Shown here in pieces: positions 53,650-64,000 of a DNA stretch of 64,000 bases. Where the stretch lies: NCBI RefSeq assembly GCF_905171765.1, contig NC_053389.1, forward strand, positions 784,120,772 to 784,184,771, read 5' to 3'. Made by a program: the position numbers and the translations under genes. This stretch comes from Bufo bufo (lineage: Eukaryota; Chordata; Amphibia; Anura; Bufonidae). Every line of letters starts with the position of its first letter. Positions within the stretch are counted from its first letter, which is position 1. The notes beneath the pieces are model-generated. The model was given only the letters and a program-made list of their open reading frames with translations, was not told the DNA's origin and searched no databases.

Positions 53650-53939
53650 CAGGGGCGTAGCTAAAGGCTCATGGGCCCTGGTGCAAGAGTTCAGCTTGAG
53701 CCCCCCTTCCCTTAGTGCTTTGTGGTCAGGGGCAGGGACCCTGGGCAGCCTTTGTGTTGCCTGAGGCAAAAATTGAAATGGCACCCCCCATGCAAAATTC
53801 TTGACATAACCCCTTTCCTCCAGCCAGAGGTGTAACTTGACCAGCATGCACTTTCTATAATACCAGTGTCTTCTTATATGGCCCAAGAGTCTTTGGGGCC
53901 CCTCAGGCTCCCTCCGCACCCCCTATAGCTACGCCGCTG
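53650..53939. mobile_element. hAT MITE, 290 bp
   Basis: Terminal repeats CAGGGGCGTAGCTA at the left and TAGCTACGCCGCTG at the right. 8-bp flanks CCAGACGG (53642-53649) and CAAGACGG (53940-53947) match at seven of eight positions, as expected for an aged hAT duplication. Confidence 0.8.
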
Positions 53940-54648
53940 CAAGACGGTCAAAAGTTCACTGTCTGGCTTTTCCCTCCAAAACTCATCTCTGCATAGTCCC
54001 TTATGACAGCAGTGGGAAATTACTAGTGTCACATCTGTGACAGGTCTCAGAAGGTCTGAAAGATTATCTTCGGATTAGTGATCTGACAGCCTATTTCGGT
54101 TTCACTTTGTCTGTGTGTTGCTGGTATGTCCACACCTCCTGTTCAGGTGTGGATCATGTGACCTTTACCTCGCCCTATTTAGTCTGACTTTTCCCATCAC
54201 TCCTTGCTTGGGATAGCTTCATTTGGTCTTGGAAGAGCTGGAGTGTGGTTCGTGTTGAAGTCCTGTTCATCTATCATCCTCTGAAGTTAAGTGTTCCGCT
54301 TGTTGTGTTTTGTATTCCCCCCCCCCCCGGTTGTTTACTAGGCCTCAGTGAGACGCTAGTTCCTTCACCAGGGAAGGAATTGGTGGTCTCTGCCCTGTCA
54401 TTATTTTTAGGGCATCTGAGGGTCACCAGGGTTTTCTAGGTTCCTGTGTATTGGTATCTCTACCATCGAGAGGTGCCCATATGGATAGGAGTTAGGGCCA
54501 GGAGCAGAGTGGTGACCCTTTTCCTTCCCTAGCGGTGAGGCCTAGTGTCTTTCCCCTTCCTTCTTGTTGTCTTTTGGTGTTGTCCCCTACTACATTCGTG
54601 ATATTATCCCAAGCCAATACCGCAATTTTTGTTCTGATCTGTGCAGCT

Positions 54649-55122
54649 ATGGATACTATGTCTGCACTGGTCGAACAGCTGCAGAATCTGACTTTGGAGG
54701 TTGCAGACCTCCGCGCAACTGTCTTGCAGATTCAGAGTCCACAGGCTGCTGGTTCCGGTGGTGGGTCCCAGGCCTGTCCTGAACAGAAGTTGGCTCTCCC
54801 GGACAGGTTTTCCGGGGGTTGTGACAATTTCATCCGGTTCAGGGAGTCATGTAAATTATACTTTAAGCTGCGTCCATACTCTTCTGGGGATGAGTGTCAA
54901 CATGTGGGTATGATTATTTCATTGCTTAAAGAGGACGCCCAATCTTTGGCTTTTTCTCTGCCGACCGGATCACCGTCCCTCCAGTCGGTAGATGAATTCT
55001 TTAGAGCCTTGGGTCTCATCTACGATGACCTGGATCAGATCTCTCAGGCCGAGACCAAGTTATGGAGTTTGCGGTTTTTGGGGTTTACCAACTACTACCA
55101 TAAATTTAACAGACATGACTAG
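54649..55122 (+). pseudogene. Gypsy Gag fragment fused by deletion to the RT end
   Basis: From MDTMSALVEQLQNLTLEV (coiled start) the frame runs through LPDRFSGGCDNFIRFRESC and the [11 protein letters not shown] block of Gypsy capsids, then at about 55072 joins [13 protein letters not shown], the piece after the RT active site. Nucleocapsid, protease and most RT are lost. Confidence 0.8.
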
Positions 55123-55640
55123 GAAGGGTGCGGATATTTCTGTCTGGTCTGATGTGGCATTACAGGCCTTTTCTGCTGTGAAAGAATGTTTTGCTTCGGT
55201 CCCTATTCTGATGCAACCGGACGTGACTCAGCCATTTATTGTTGAGGTTGACGCGTCCGAGGTAGGGGTAGGAGCAATCTTGCAAGGTCCTTCACCTAGT
55301 AAATGGCGCCCATGTGCATTTTTCTCTAAAAAAAAACTCTCTACTGTTGAAAGGAATTATGATGTGGGGAATAGGGAATTGCTGGCCATTAAGTTGGCGT
55401 TCGAGGAATGGCGGCATTGGTTGGAAGGAGCAATTCACCCTATTACAGTACTTATGGATCACAAGATCACAAGAATCTGGCCTACCTGGAGTCGGCTAAG
55501 CGACTGAACCCAAGGCAGGCCAGATGGTCATTGTTTTTCACCAGATTTAACTTCGTCACTTACCACCCTGGGGTTAAGAACGTGAAGGGGGACGCTTTGT
55601 CGCATAGCTTTCCTGGGGGGGGGGGGGGGGGGTGAGTCTA
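55115..55640 (+). pseudogene. Gypsy RNase H region
   Basis: Frames at 55115-55507 and 55408-55635 show [32 protein letters not shown] (catalytic Asp), the [20 protein letters not shown] block (catalytic Glu) and then [15 protein letters not shown] frameshift lies between the DHK motif and the next block. Confidence 0.8.
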
Positions 55641-55708
55641 ATGACCCTAGTCCCATTTTATCTGAAGGGGTAGTCATATCCTCTCTTTATCCTGATCTCG
55701 AGGCCAGG

Positions 55709-56425
55709 GTGTTGGAGGCACAGGAGGATGCCCTGGACTCTTGTCCTCCGGGGAAGTTGTTTGTTCCCTCCGAATTACGTCACAAGGTGTTTGAGGAACA
55801 TCACTGTACGGTGCTTGCTGGGCACCCTGGGAGCAGATCGACTGTCGATCTCATCTCTCGCAGATTTTGGTGGCCGGGGTTGCATAAGTGTGTTGAGGAC
55901 TATGTGTCAGCCTGTGGTACCTGTGCACGTGCTAAGGTGACACATACTCAGCCTTCCAGATCTCTGCTTCCATTGCCCATCCCGTCCAGACCTTGGACCC
56001 ATTTGTCCATGGATTTTATCACGGATTTACCCAATTCTTCGGGAAAAACTGTGATTCTGGTGGTTGTAGATCGTTTTAGTAAAATGGCACACTTTATTGC
56101 ATTACCTAGTCTACCCAATGCTAAAACTCTTGCACAGGTGTTTATCGACAACATTGTGAAACTACATGGCATTCCCTCTGATGTGGTGATAGAGGGACTC
56201 AGTTTGTTTCCAGATTCTGGAAAGCGTTCTGTACTTGTCTGGGTGTACAATTGTCTTTCTCTTCGGCTTTTAATCCTCAGTCGAACGGACAGACGGAGCG
56301 CACTAATCAGAATCTGGAGACTTACTTGAGATGTTTTGTTTCAGAGAATCAGGAAGAGTGGTCTTCATTTTTGTCATTAGTGGAGTTAGTTTTTCAGAAA
56401 AACAACTTTTATAATTATGCAAATT
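55709..56425 (+). pseudogene. Gypsy integrase
   Basis: HHCC zinc finger (EEHHCTVLAGHPG ... CGTCARAK) followed by the catalytic core: HLSMDFITDLP, VVDRFSKMAHFIALP, then a frameshift near 56185. The motifs DRGTQFVSRFWK and NGQTERTNQNLE (second Asp and Glu) are in another frame. It would insert the element's cDNA; this copy is dead. Confidence 0.85.
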
Positions 56426-56722
56426 AACCCTGAAGGTGCCCAGAGGGGCGTTATGTTCCCCTTTGTGTGCCCAGTAACGCCCCTCTTACAGTGCCCAAAA
56501 CGCCTTCCTCCAGAATCCCTAACCGCCCACAGCATCTCATCCCTCTCCTCCCCCTCCCTGACGGCCGAGCGAAGTCTCGCGCAGACGCAGTACCCACTGA
56601 GGGCTGCGCCAGTGCGATTTGCTGGAGACTGAGGGAAGAGCGAGCATCGGACGTCACTGGGCTCGGCGCATGCCCAGTGACGACGATGAAGCTCCTGCCC
56701 TCAGTCTCCAGCAAATCGCACT
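56426..56722. repeat. Foldback/MITE between Gypsy and LINE
   Basis: Inverted arms GTGCGATTTGCTGGAGACTG (56612-56631) and its complement ending at 56721, with GTGCCCAGAGGGGCG and complementary GTAACGCCCCTC at the left. The left outer part has no partner on the right, so the right end may have been lost when the LINE arrived. Confidence 0.6.
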
Positions 56723-56725
56723 GCA

Positions 56726-57351
56726 CACATGGGCAAAGTCGCAGGAAGAACTTGAGGATTCGCGGCCTGCCAGAGTCGGTCGCTTCTGAAGCGCTAAACA
56801 AAGCTGCGCATGAAATATTCGCAAGTCTCTTGGGACCGGAAAGAGCAGCGCAAATTATAATTGAGCGAATCCATCGCGCACTAAGGCCCAAGCCTAAAGC
56901 CACGGATCCAGCTCGTGACGTGGTATGCGGCCTTCTCAGCTATGTGGACACGGCAGCGCTCATGAAAGCAAGCAGAGAGGCGGACCAACTCCAACACGAA
57001 GGTACGCCTATCATGTTCTTCCAGGACTTAGCCCCGTCCACATTAGCCAAAAGACGCATCCTTCGTCCACTCCTGGATGCCCTTAAATCATCAGCTACCC
57101 CGTTCCGTTGGCTGTATCCCTTTGGCCTTGCCGTCCTGAAAAACGGGCATCAGATAACCATTCGATCCCCGGCGGACATGCAAGCATGTTGGACCCATCT
57201 GGGACTGACCCCCATTGAGATCCCCTTGTGGATGCCAGCAGACCTAGAGGACCCACCACTCCCACCGCCTCAGGCGGCTGACTGGCGCCCAGTCTCCGCA
57301 AGAAAAGAGCCCAAAACTAGGGCTGAGAAATCCGTACACGCTCTGACCTGA
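56726..57351 (+). pseudogene. LINE ORF1, C-terminal two thirds
   Basis: It begins in the middle of the protein at SRRKNLRIRGLPESV (RNA-recognition domain) and continues through ERAAQIIIERIHRALRPK, FFQDLAPSTLAKRRILRPL and WLYPFGLAV to a normal stop. The coiled coil is missing, replaced by the foldback upstream. Frame intact where present. Confidence 0.85.
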
Positions 57352-57875
57352 ACTCAGGGACGCCGTTGAGGCCTTTGCTTTCCTACCTATTCTATCTTGC
57401 TCGTCCGGAACTCTGTACCATGCGGCTGAAGGACCCAGGGCCTTGTCCGCGTCCAGCGGACACCTGCTCAACCCTGGGCCGACTCTACCCGGCAGTTCTG
57501 GAGTTTATTGTTTATTGTTTGGTTATTGATCCATATATTTAGATTTACAGGATTCCTCCCGAAGTTCTGGATCTTTCTTATTCTCATCTCATTTTGCAGG
57601 GGTTAACCCGGCTTTACCTTCTGATTGACCCTTTCCTTACCTGATGGCCGGTCAACGGTCCTCTCTAGCTCTGCGGGACCCCCCACCTGATAGACCCCGG
57701 CTGGTTGCCGTGCTGAGAAAGGGTCACCTTCAAGTAAGGTGCTCAGTAGAGCTTCTATTACCAGTTCTGTTTACATTTTTGTCTTATTAACTACCTGTTT
57801 ACCTCCCCTCTTTCCCTCATGTGTCTATTCCCTTCCTTTACCAGCAGATGTCGTATGCAGCTTATTCATTTTAGA
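57352..57875 (+). other. LINE inter-ORF spacer
   Basis: About 520 bp of pyrimidine-rich DNA between ORF1 and ORF2. No gene seen. Confidence 0.6.
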
Positions 57876-58975
57876 ATGACGTCGGTCATGATATCGTCCC
57901 TCAATGTCCGGGGAATGAACGAGCCTTGCAAGCGGTCCCAAGTCCTAGCACTCTTACAAAGAGACAAAGTGTCGATTGCATTCTTTCAAGAAACCCATTT
58001 TCGAGAGGGTAAGATCCCCAAGTTACCCCCCAAAAGGTTCTTCCAATGGTTTCATAGCACCTACAGTTCGGCTAGCAGGGGTGTCAGCATAGCGATTCGC
58101 AAACAGCTTCCATTTAAGCACTCTGCTGTCTCCTCGGACCCTGAGGGTCGCTACCTGTTTGTTAAGGGTACTATCGCTGACACACCTGTTACCCTAGCAA
58201 ATATTTATGCTCCTAATAGAGGACAGGTAGCTTGGCTCGTTCAGACCCTTGCTTTATTATCCTCCTTTAAAGATGGGATGGTGATTTTAGGAGGCAATTT
58301 TAATGTCACCCTTGAACCAATTTTAGATTCCTCTAACGGGAAATCGGCCATCACGCACGTACGATTGCGACGCCTTAAACTCGCCCTGCAGAGGTTAGGT
58401 GTTGTAGATGTCTGGCGCACCATGAACCCCTCCGGTAGGGACTTCACCTTCTATTCAGCTGCTGAATCTCCCTACCACAGACTCTACTATCTCTTTCTGT
58501 CTAACACTCACGCTAAGAGAGCTATCCGATCCCACATAGGGAACATCACCCTGTCTGACCACGTCCCTGTCTTTTTAAGCGTTTCTCTGCAGGACCTCCC
58601 AAAGAGGGAATGGAATAGGCGTCTTAATGACACTATTATTTCAGACCCCTCCAATTCCTCTAAATTGTCTTCTATCCTAACTGAATTTTTCACGCTTAAT
58701 ACCCTCGGCCCTGACGCACCCTCCCCTTCAATAATTTGGGAAACCCATAAGGCAGTCATGAGGGGAGAGCTAATAGCCTTAGGTGCCCACATTAAAAAAC
58801 AACGAACTCGGGCTGTAACGATGCTCCTTTCCCAAATACAATCATTAGAACTATCACACAAAAGCTCCCAGGCCCTTAGATGTGCTTCACTGAGGCCCGC
58901 ACAAAGCTTAAAAACTTACTGAACGTCACATCAGCTAAACTTCTTTTACGCTCCAAATTCCACTCCTACGCCCAC
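57876..58975 (+). pseudogene. LINE ORF2, endonuclease part
   Basis: From ATG 57876: SLNVRGMNEPCKRSQVL, FFQETHFREGK, STYSSASRGVSIAI, NIYAPNRGQ, GGNFNVTLEP and SDHVPV, the APE-endonuclease order. After about 58885 the frame shifts and continues as ARTKLKNLLNVTSAK until TAG near 58988. Confidence 0.85.
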
Positions 58976-59084
58976 GGAGACAAATAGTCAAAAAACAAAG
59001 GGTTGACTCATTTATCACAGCCATCAAAGACGTCAAGGGTGCTTTGCATAAAAGTACCCCGGACATAGAGACCTCTATAACTTA

Positions 59085-61590
59085 GCGCCACCTAACCAAT
59101 TTTCGCCAGCACAAATAGGAGAAACAACTGAAAAATTCCTTTCCTCCCTCCAGCTACCTGCTATCACCCCCTCACAGTCGTCCCAGCTTCTGTCCCCTAT
59201 TACAGATTCAGAAATAAGCAAGGTCTTCTCCTCTATCCCCTCCGGGAAAAGTCCAGGCCCCTATGGCTTTACTATATCCTACTACAAAGCTTTCAAACGT
59301 ATCTTAATTCCCCAGTTCAAAACCCTTTGCAACTACTTACTCCAAGGGGGTTCTCCCCCCCCCCCCCCCAATCACTTTCGGCCCATATCACGGTTATTCA
59401 CAAAGAAAATAAAGATCCCCTAAACTGCGGTAGCTACCACCCAATTTCGCTTCTGAATACAGACGTGAAATGGTGGGCTAAGATTCTGGCCCACAGGATC
59501 CAATCGGTTCTCCCTGACATCAATAGGGAACAGGTGGGGTTTGTCACTGGCAGACAGCGGAGTGCGAACACGGTCCGCGTCATACACTTAATTACGCATG
59601 CTCGGCAGACTTCTACGCCATTAGCCCACCTCAGTACAGATGCGGAGAAGGCCTTCGACAGGATTAACTGGCACTTTATGTCCCGGGCACTGTCGAAATT
59701 TGGCCTTCCGGACCAGTTTATCTCATCAATCTTCTCACTGTATTCGCTCCCCTCTGCCAGGGTCCGAATCAATGGTATGCTATATCCGGCCTTCCCCATT
59801 ACTAATGGAACAAGGCAAGGCTGCCCATTGTCGCCAGCCCTCTTTGTTATTGTCATGGAGACACTGCTTGCCAAGATTAGACAGGACCCGGATATTAAGG
59901 GGATCACACTGTGGTCACATACACACCTAACAGCTGCCTTCGAGGACGTCCAACCCCCTGACCTCCTTCCCTAGACTCCAAGCCCTTTTCGAGGAATATG
60001 GGTTGGTCTCCAATTTTAAAATTAATTATAGTAAGTCACAAGACCTGAATATTTCTTGTCCTGCCGCTTCCATTGAAATCCTCAAGCGCTCTACCGCCTT
60101 CTCATGGGCCTCCAAATCGATCCCTTTTCTGGGTACCCATATATCAGCGAAACCTGAAGACCTATTCGAGCTGAACCAAGCCCCCTTACTTAGGTCCATC
60201 AGATCGCACTTGCATTCCCTGAAGCTCCCTTTCATTTCGTGGATAGGCAGGAAAAACTACCTCAAAGCCTTTGTTGTCCCCAGACTACTTTACCACATTC
60301 AGACACTGCCTATTTGGCTACCCCATTCCTTCTTTGTGGAGTTCTGCAGAATCTTTTCAGCCTTTGTCTGGTCTGGCAGGTCCCCCAGATTAGCATACAC
60401 CACCCTCACACGGGAGAAAAGACTGGGAGGTTTTGGTCTCCCCGATATATACCTTTATTACAAAGCATCAATGCTAAATAGAGGTTTGAGCTTCCTTTCC
60501 TGGCGACCACCCAATCTTGTTTCCCAACTTGAATGTGACATGCTCACCTACAAGGATAGGCTGGTTCTATGGGGCTTACGCACATGCACAGCTAACAGTA
60601 AATTTGTTTCACCTATGTGGAAGGGCTTACTAATAGAATGGGCCAAATTATACCGGGCCTCGGTCCTTACATTCCCTAGTCCAAATCTCCCCCTGCACCT
60701 TCTTCAGTTTAGCATACACCCTACCACTTCTGTATCGTCGTGGATTTGGGCTTTGTTATCCAATCTCAGGCTACAGGACATCATTTCTGAGTCCGGTGCT
60801 TTAGATTGGAGCGAGATCATCGCTCTTCCGAGGGTCCAGGCGGCCTCTTTTTTTGGCGGTCATGGCCTTCAGGAAGGACCTAGTGCTCCTTGAAAACTTA
60901 CCCCGACCCTCGGTCGAGCCCTCCTGGATAGATAAAAAAATATCTCAAACCCGGCGTCCACAGAAGCCTCTCTCCACGTTCTATAAAGAGCTACTCTCCT
61001 CCGCTCCTCCAGACCTGTGGTTCCTCTTGGCCTGGGAGAAAGAACTATCCATAACTCTGTCTGAACCTGAGAAAGCTTTTATCCTCACACACTCGCACGG
61101 ATTTAACCGCTGCATCAGGATACAAGCCAATTCCTACAAATTATTAACAAGATGGTACAAAACACCAGAATTTCTCCACAGGTTCAACCCTGATATCCCA
61201 GATCGTTGCTGGAGGTGCGGGAGGGAACCAGGCTCTCTTTCTCACATTTGGTGGAGCTGTAAGAAAATCTGCCCTTTTTGGTCTGAAGTAGAAAATATGA
61301 TACAAAAGATTTGCAGCACCCAGATTCAACTAGACGCAAAGCTTCTTTTGCTATGGTGCCCCAATAGCTCGTTAACCCCTTCAAAGTCGAACCTCCCGAC
61401 CATGCTTCTAACAGCAGCTCGCCTGTTTATCCCATTGCTGTGGAGAAATGACTCCCCTCCATCCCTATTGGCATGGACCGAGAAAGTTGACCAACTATTC
61501 AGATTTGAGGAGCTTTCACACTGGGAAACCCATATCAGAACACTATTTGTAAAAATATGGTCCCACTGGATGCATTATCAAAATTTTTAG
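59085..61590 (+). pseudogene. LINE ORF2, reverse transcriptase and C-terminus
   Basis: RT starts SIPSGKSPGPYGF. A C run (59356-59370) shifts the frame. Then come SLLNTDVKWWAKIL, STDAEKAFDRINWHFM, NGTRQGCPLSPALF. At 59937-59985, where FADD should stand, there is AAFEDVQ and a stop, so the catalytic motif is lost by deletion or shift. It continues with VSNFKINYSKSQ, FLGTHISAKP and, after a further shift near 60850, the C-terminal CWRCGREPGSLSHIWWSC cluster. Confidence 0.85.
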
Positions 61591-61857
61591 ATTATTCTGA
61601 GAACGACATCACTTCTCTCCCAATCCCCCCCCCCTTCCCCACCTCCCCCGTGTTGTTGTCCACCTCTCCCGTGTTGTTGTCCACCTCTCTCACTAAACCT
61701 TTTTTATGTACATGTTACTGCTGTTTTTGTGTCACTCAGCGGCTCTCACTGACTTGAATGGCTCAATACTTGAAACGTCTTTCCAGCTGCGTCTGGTATT
61801 TAGGTCGGTTTGTATTGTCATGTGACAACCTTTTGTCAATAAACAGAGATTTGATTA

Positions 61858-62030
61858 AGAATATAACTACTATAATACTGCCCCTATGTACAATAATATT
61901 ACTATAATACTACTCATATGTACTAGAATATAACTACTATAATACTGCCTCCTATGTACAAGAATATAACTACTATAATACTGCTCCTATGTACAAGAAT
62001 ATACTGTAATTCTGCTTCCTATGTACAATA
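61858..62030 (+). repeat. 35-bp minisatellite, left block (about 5 units)
   Basis: The unit is AATACTGCTCCTATGTACAAG plus AATATAACTACTAT. It begins right at the LINE 3' end and is the same repeat as 62680-63748. Confidence 0.88.
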
Positions 62031-62139
62031 ATTTGTCCACCAGAGAAGGGGGTCCTGGAGTAGTCCACTTGGCTCATAGAAGGTGGTTCAACATTGAACA
62101 CACCCCTATATGTTATGCATATCCCACACAATCATAGTA
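62031..62139 (+). other. tRNA-Lys(CTT) upstream flank
   Basis: Unassigned DNA between the left satellite block and the tRNA gene. Confidence 0.5.
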
Positions 62140-62212
62140 GCCCGGCTAGCTCAGTCGGTAGAGCATGAGACTCTTAATCTCAGGGTCGTGGGTTCGAGCC
62201 CCACGTTGGGCG
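62140..62212 (+). tRNA. tRNA-Lys(CTT)
   Basis: The 73-nt gene matches the canonical vertebrate form: GCCCGGC acceptor with GTTGGGC, D arm AGCTCAGTCGGTAGAGC, anticodon loop CTCTTAA (CTT), T arm GTGGG-TTCGAGC-CCCAC, discriminator G. TTTATTATTATTTTTTT downstream supplies a pol III stop. It lies between two blocks of the 35-bp satellite. Confidence 0.96.
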
Positions 62213-62679
62213 AGTGCTTTATTATTATTTTTTTCCTCCATGTTGAGGTTTGGTATTATTTCTGTTACCTTTATTTCGTATTACTTTTATTTTTACTTGC
62301 ATCATAATTATCAATTTTATTGTCTCTTTTTATTGCTATAAAAGTATTTTGATCCTCAAATGGGTTGGCTATTTTATTTGGGGATCTTATACCAGTGAAT
62401 CTTATTTTGGCTGATACTATATTATATCACTCATACATCTGTTATAAATTTAGGTCTGCTATCACAATAGTTGATACCACATATTCCCCCCCACTCCTGC
62501 TCAACAAGTCTGGTGCTGGCAAGACCCAAGCTTCCAGGTCACTGTCATGCCAACATGTGAACTGCAACATGATCCAATCACTTTCATTACATGTGATGCA
62601 GGCAGTGCTACACCTTGAGAGAAAATATATAGCTTGGACAATGTGTCACACAATATGAAAATTGCAATATTTGCATTGT
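62213..62679. other. tRNA-Lys(CTT) downstream flank
   Basis: AT-rich, with no repeat unit or gene recognised. Confidence 0.5.
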
Positions 62680-63748
62680 ATAATACTGCCTCCTATATAA
62701 AAATATAACTATTATTAATATTACCTTAGGAATAAGGTTATTACTATAATACTGCTCCTATGTTCAAGAATATAACTACTATAATACTGCCTCCTATGTA
62801 CAAGACTATAACTACTATAATACTGCTCCTATGTACAAGAATATAACTACTATAATACCGCCTCCTATGTACAAGAATATAACTACTATAATACTGCCTC
62901 CTATGTACAAGAATATAACTACTATAATACCGCCTCCTATGTACAAGAATATAACTACTATAATACTGCTCCTATGTACAAGAATATAACTACTATAATA
63001 CCGCCTCCTATGTACAAGAATATAACTACTATAATACTGCCTCCTATGTACAAGAATATAACTACTATAGTATTGCTCCTATGTACAAGAATATAACTAC
63101 TATAATACCGCCTCCTATGTGCAAGAATATAACTACTATAATACTGCTCCTATATACAAGAATATAACTACTATAATACTGCTCCTATGTAGAAGAATAT
63201 AGCTCCTATAATACTGCTCCTATGTACAAGAATATAACTCCTATAATACTGCTCCTATGTTCAAGAATATAACTACTATAATACTGCTCCTATGTACAAG
63301 AATATAACTATTATAATACTGCTCCTATGTGCAAGAATATAACTACTATAATACTGCTCATATGTACAAGAATATAACTACTATATTACTGCTCCTATGT
63401 ACAAGAATATAACTACTATAATACTGCTCCTATGTACAAGAATATAACTACTATATTACTGCTCCTATGTGCAAGAATATAACTACTATAATACTGCTCC
63501 TATGTACAAGAATATAACTACTATATTACTGCTCCTATGTGCAAGAATATAACTACTATAATACTGCTCCTATGTACAAGAATATTACTACTATAATACT
63601 GCTCCTATGTTCAAGAATATAACTACTATAATACTGCTCCTATGTACAAGAATATAACTACTATAATACTGCTCCTATGTTCAAGAATATAACTACTATA
63701 ATACTGCGCCTATGTACAGGAATATAACTACTATAATACCACCCTTCA
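62680..63748 (+). repeat. 35-bp minisatellite, right block (about 30 units)
   Basis: Tandem units of AATACTGCTCCTATGTACAAG plus AATATAACTACTAT, with variants (CGCCTCC, TTCAAG, GCAAG, ATTACTG) often alternating in pairs, so higher-order units of about 70 bp may exist. Not a CRISPR array. Confidence 0.95.
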
Positions 63749-64000
63749 CATATAAGGGTACTTTCACACTTGCGGCAGAGGATTCCGGCAGGCAGTCCGG
63801 ACGCAAACGGATGGCATTTGTCAGACAGATCTGGATGCGGATCCGTCTGACAAATGCATTGAAATACCGGATCCGTCTCTCCAGTGTCATCCGGAAAAAT
63901 GGATCCGGTATATATTTATTTTTTTTCGTCATTTTTAAAGGTCTGCGCATGCGCCGACCGGAAATCCGGATCCCTTTTGCCAGAACACTTGGGCATTTCA
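63749..64000. mobile_element. Left part of a MITE, cut by the window edge
   Basis: GGTACTTTCACACTTGCGGC at 63758, followed by GATTCCGGCAGGCAGTCCGG, matches the start of the element at 34744. The right end is beyond the window. Confidence 0.65.

Larger units (their letters stand above)
54027..56425 (+). mobile_element. Decayed Ty3/Gypsy LTR retrotransposon
   Basis: A candidate LTR or leader starts TGTCACATCTGTGACAGG at 54027. Gag begins at 54649. A large deletion joins gag to the end of RT, then RNase H and integrase follow with several frameshifts and a G run (about 55616-55633). The right LTR is missing, and DNA switches to a foldback and a LINE after about 56425. Confidence 0.8.
56723..61857 (+). 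mobile_element. Second L1/Tx1-type LINE, 5' truncated
   Basis: ORF1 C-terminal part (56726-57351), spacer, ORF2 (57876-61590) and a 3' UTR with TTGTCAATAAACAGAG ending near 61857, where the 35-bp satellite begins. It is related to the LINE at 5426-15506 (shared STYSSASRGVSIAI, LPAPxW-type blocks) but clearly diverged. Confidence 0.85.

Noticed and set aside
56467..56725. N-terminal extension of the LINE ORF1 frame
   Set aside because: This part is encoded by a foldback element upstream and only by chance in frame with the LINE; ORF1 homology starts at about 56726.
62110..62307. 65-residue frame 'MLCISHTIIVARLAQSVEHETLNL...'
   Set aside because: It runs through the tRNA-Lys(CTT) gene; translated tRNA genes commonly give such ARLAQSVEH-type peptides.

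Overview
The window looks like vertebrate nuclear DNA, most likely from a frog or toad. That assignment is inferred from the repeats: L1/Tx1-type LINEs, a Penelope-like retroelement, Ty3/Gypsy, Tc1, hAT, TTAA-target (T2/Kolobok-like) and PIF/Harbinger-like elements packed together, plus eukaryotic tRNA genes with internal promoters. I see no convincing ordinary host protein gene. The supportable functional genes are six intact-looking tRNA genes (four tRNA-Val(CAC), one tRNA-Lys(TTT), one tRNA-Lys(CTT)). Almost everything else is mobile DNA or satellite. Layout: 1-646 holds a foldback element and unassigned DNA. From about 647 to 30.7 kb lies a tandem segmental duplication, A1-B1-A2-B2-A3. The A segments (647-5425, 18701-23222, 27746-30676) carry small-element insertions, a LINE remnant and a short conserved reading frame. 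The B segments (15525-18700, 23223-27745) carry a head-to-head pair of tRNA-Val genes around a Tx1-like LINE remnant, a 31-bp minisatellite and a tRNA-Val pseudogene. The copies differ by clean insertions that the other copies lack: a full-length L1/Tx1-type LINE between A1 and B1 (5426-15506, minus strand), itself split by a Penelope-like element (8530-12468); a hAT element in A1; a TTAA-target palindrome in A2; and a PIF/Harbinger-like MITE in A3. From 30.7 to 36.4 kb is a run of PIF/Harbinger-like elements, one still carrying two exons of a MADF-domain protein. At 36431-41484 is the most unusual object here: an LTR retroelement on the minus strand with near-identical 899-bp LTRs, a GTAA target duplication, primer-binding-site-like and polypurine sites, but no reverse transcriptase. 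Its only long reading frame is a Gag-like protein with a PPAY late-domain-like motif and a cold-shock (Y-box-like) nucleic-acid-binding domain. The element is also fused to a second LTR plus flank, as if a full element and a solo-LTR allele had been joined. From 42.6 to 49.5 kb come a nearly intact Tc1 element, foldbacks and a 34-bp minisatellite inside a TTAA-flanked element. From 49.6 to 52 kb is tRNA-Lys(TTT) and an inverted, internally deleted copy of it. From 52.1 to 61.9 kb come a CR1/L2-like LINE tail, a hAT MITE, a decayed Gypsy element and a second L1/Tx1-type LINE. From 61.9 to 63.75 kb a 35-bp satellite surrounds tRNA-Lys(CTT). The right edge starts another MITE. How the parts relate: most reading frames are retroelement proteins that act on their own DNA or RNA, not a pathway. 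The tRNA-Val genes may have been amplified by the large duplication, and the paralogous copies serve as empty-site controls that order the insertions in time.
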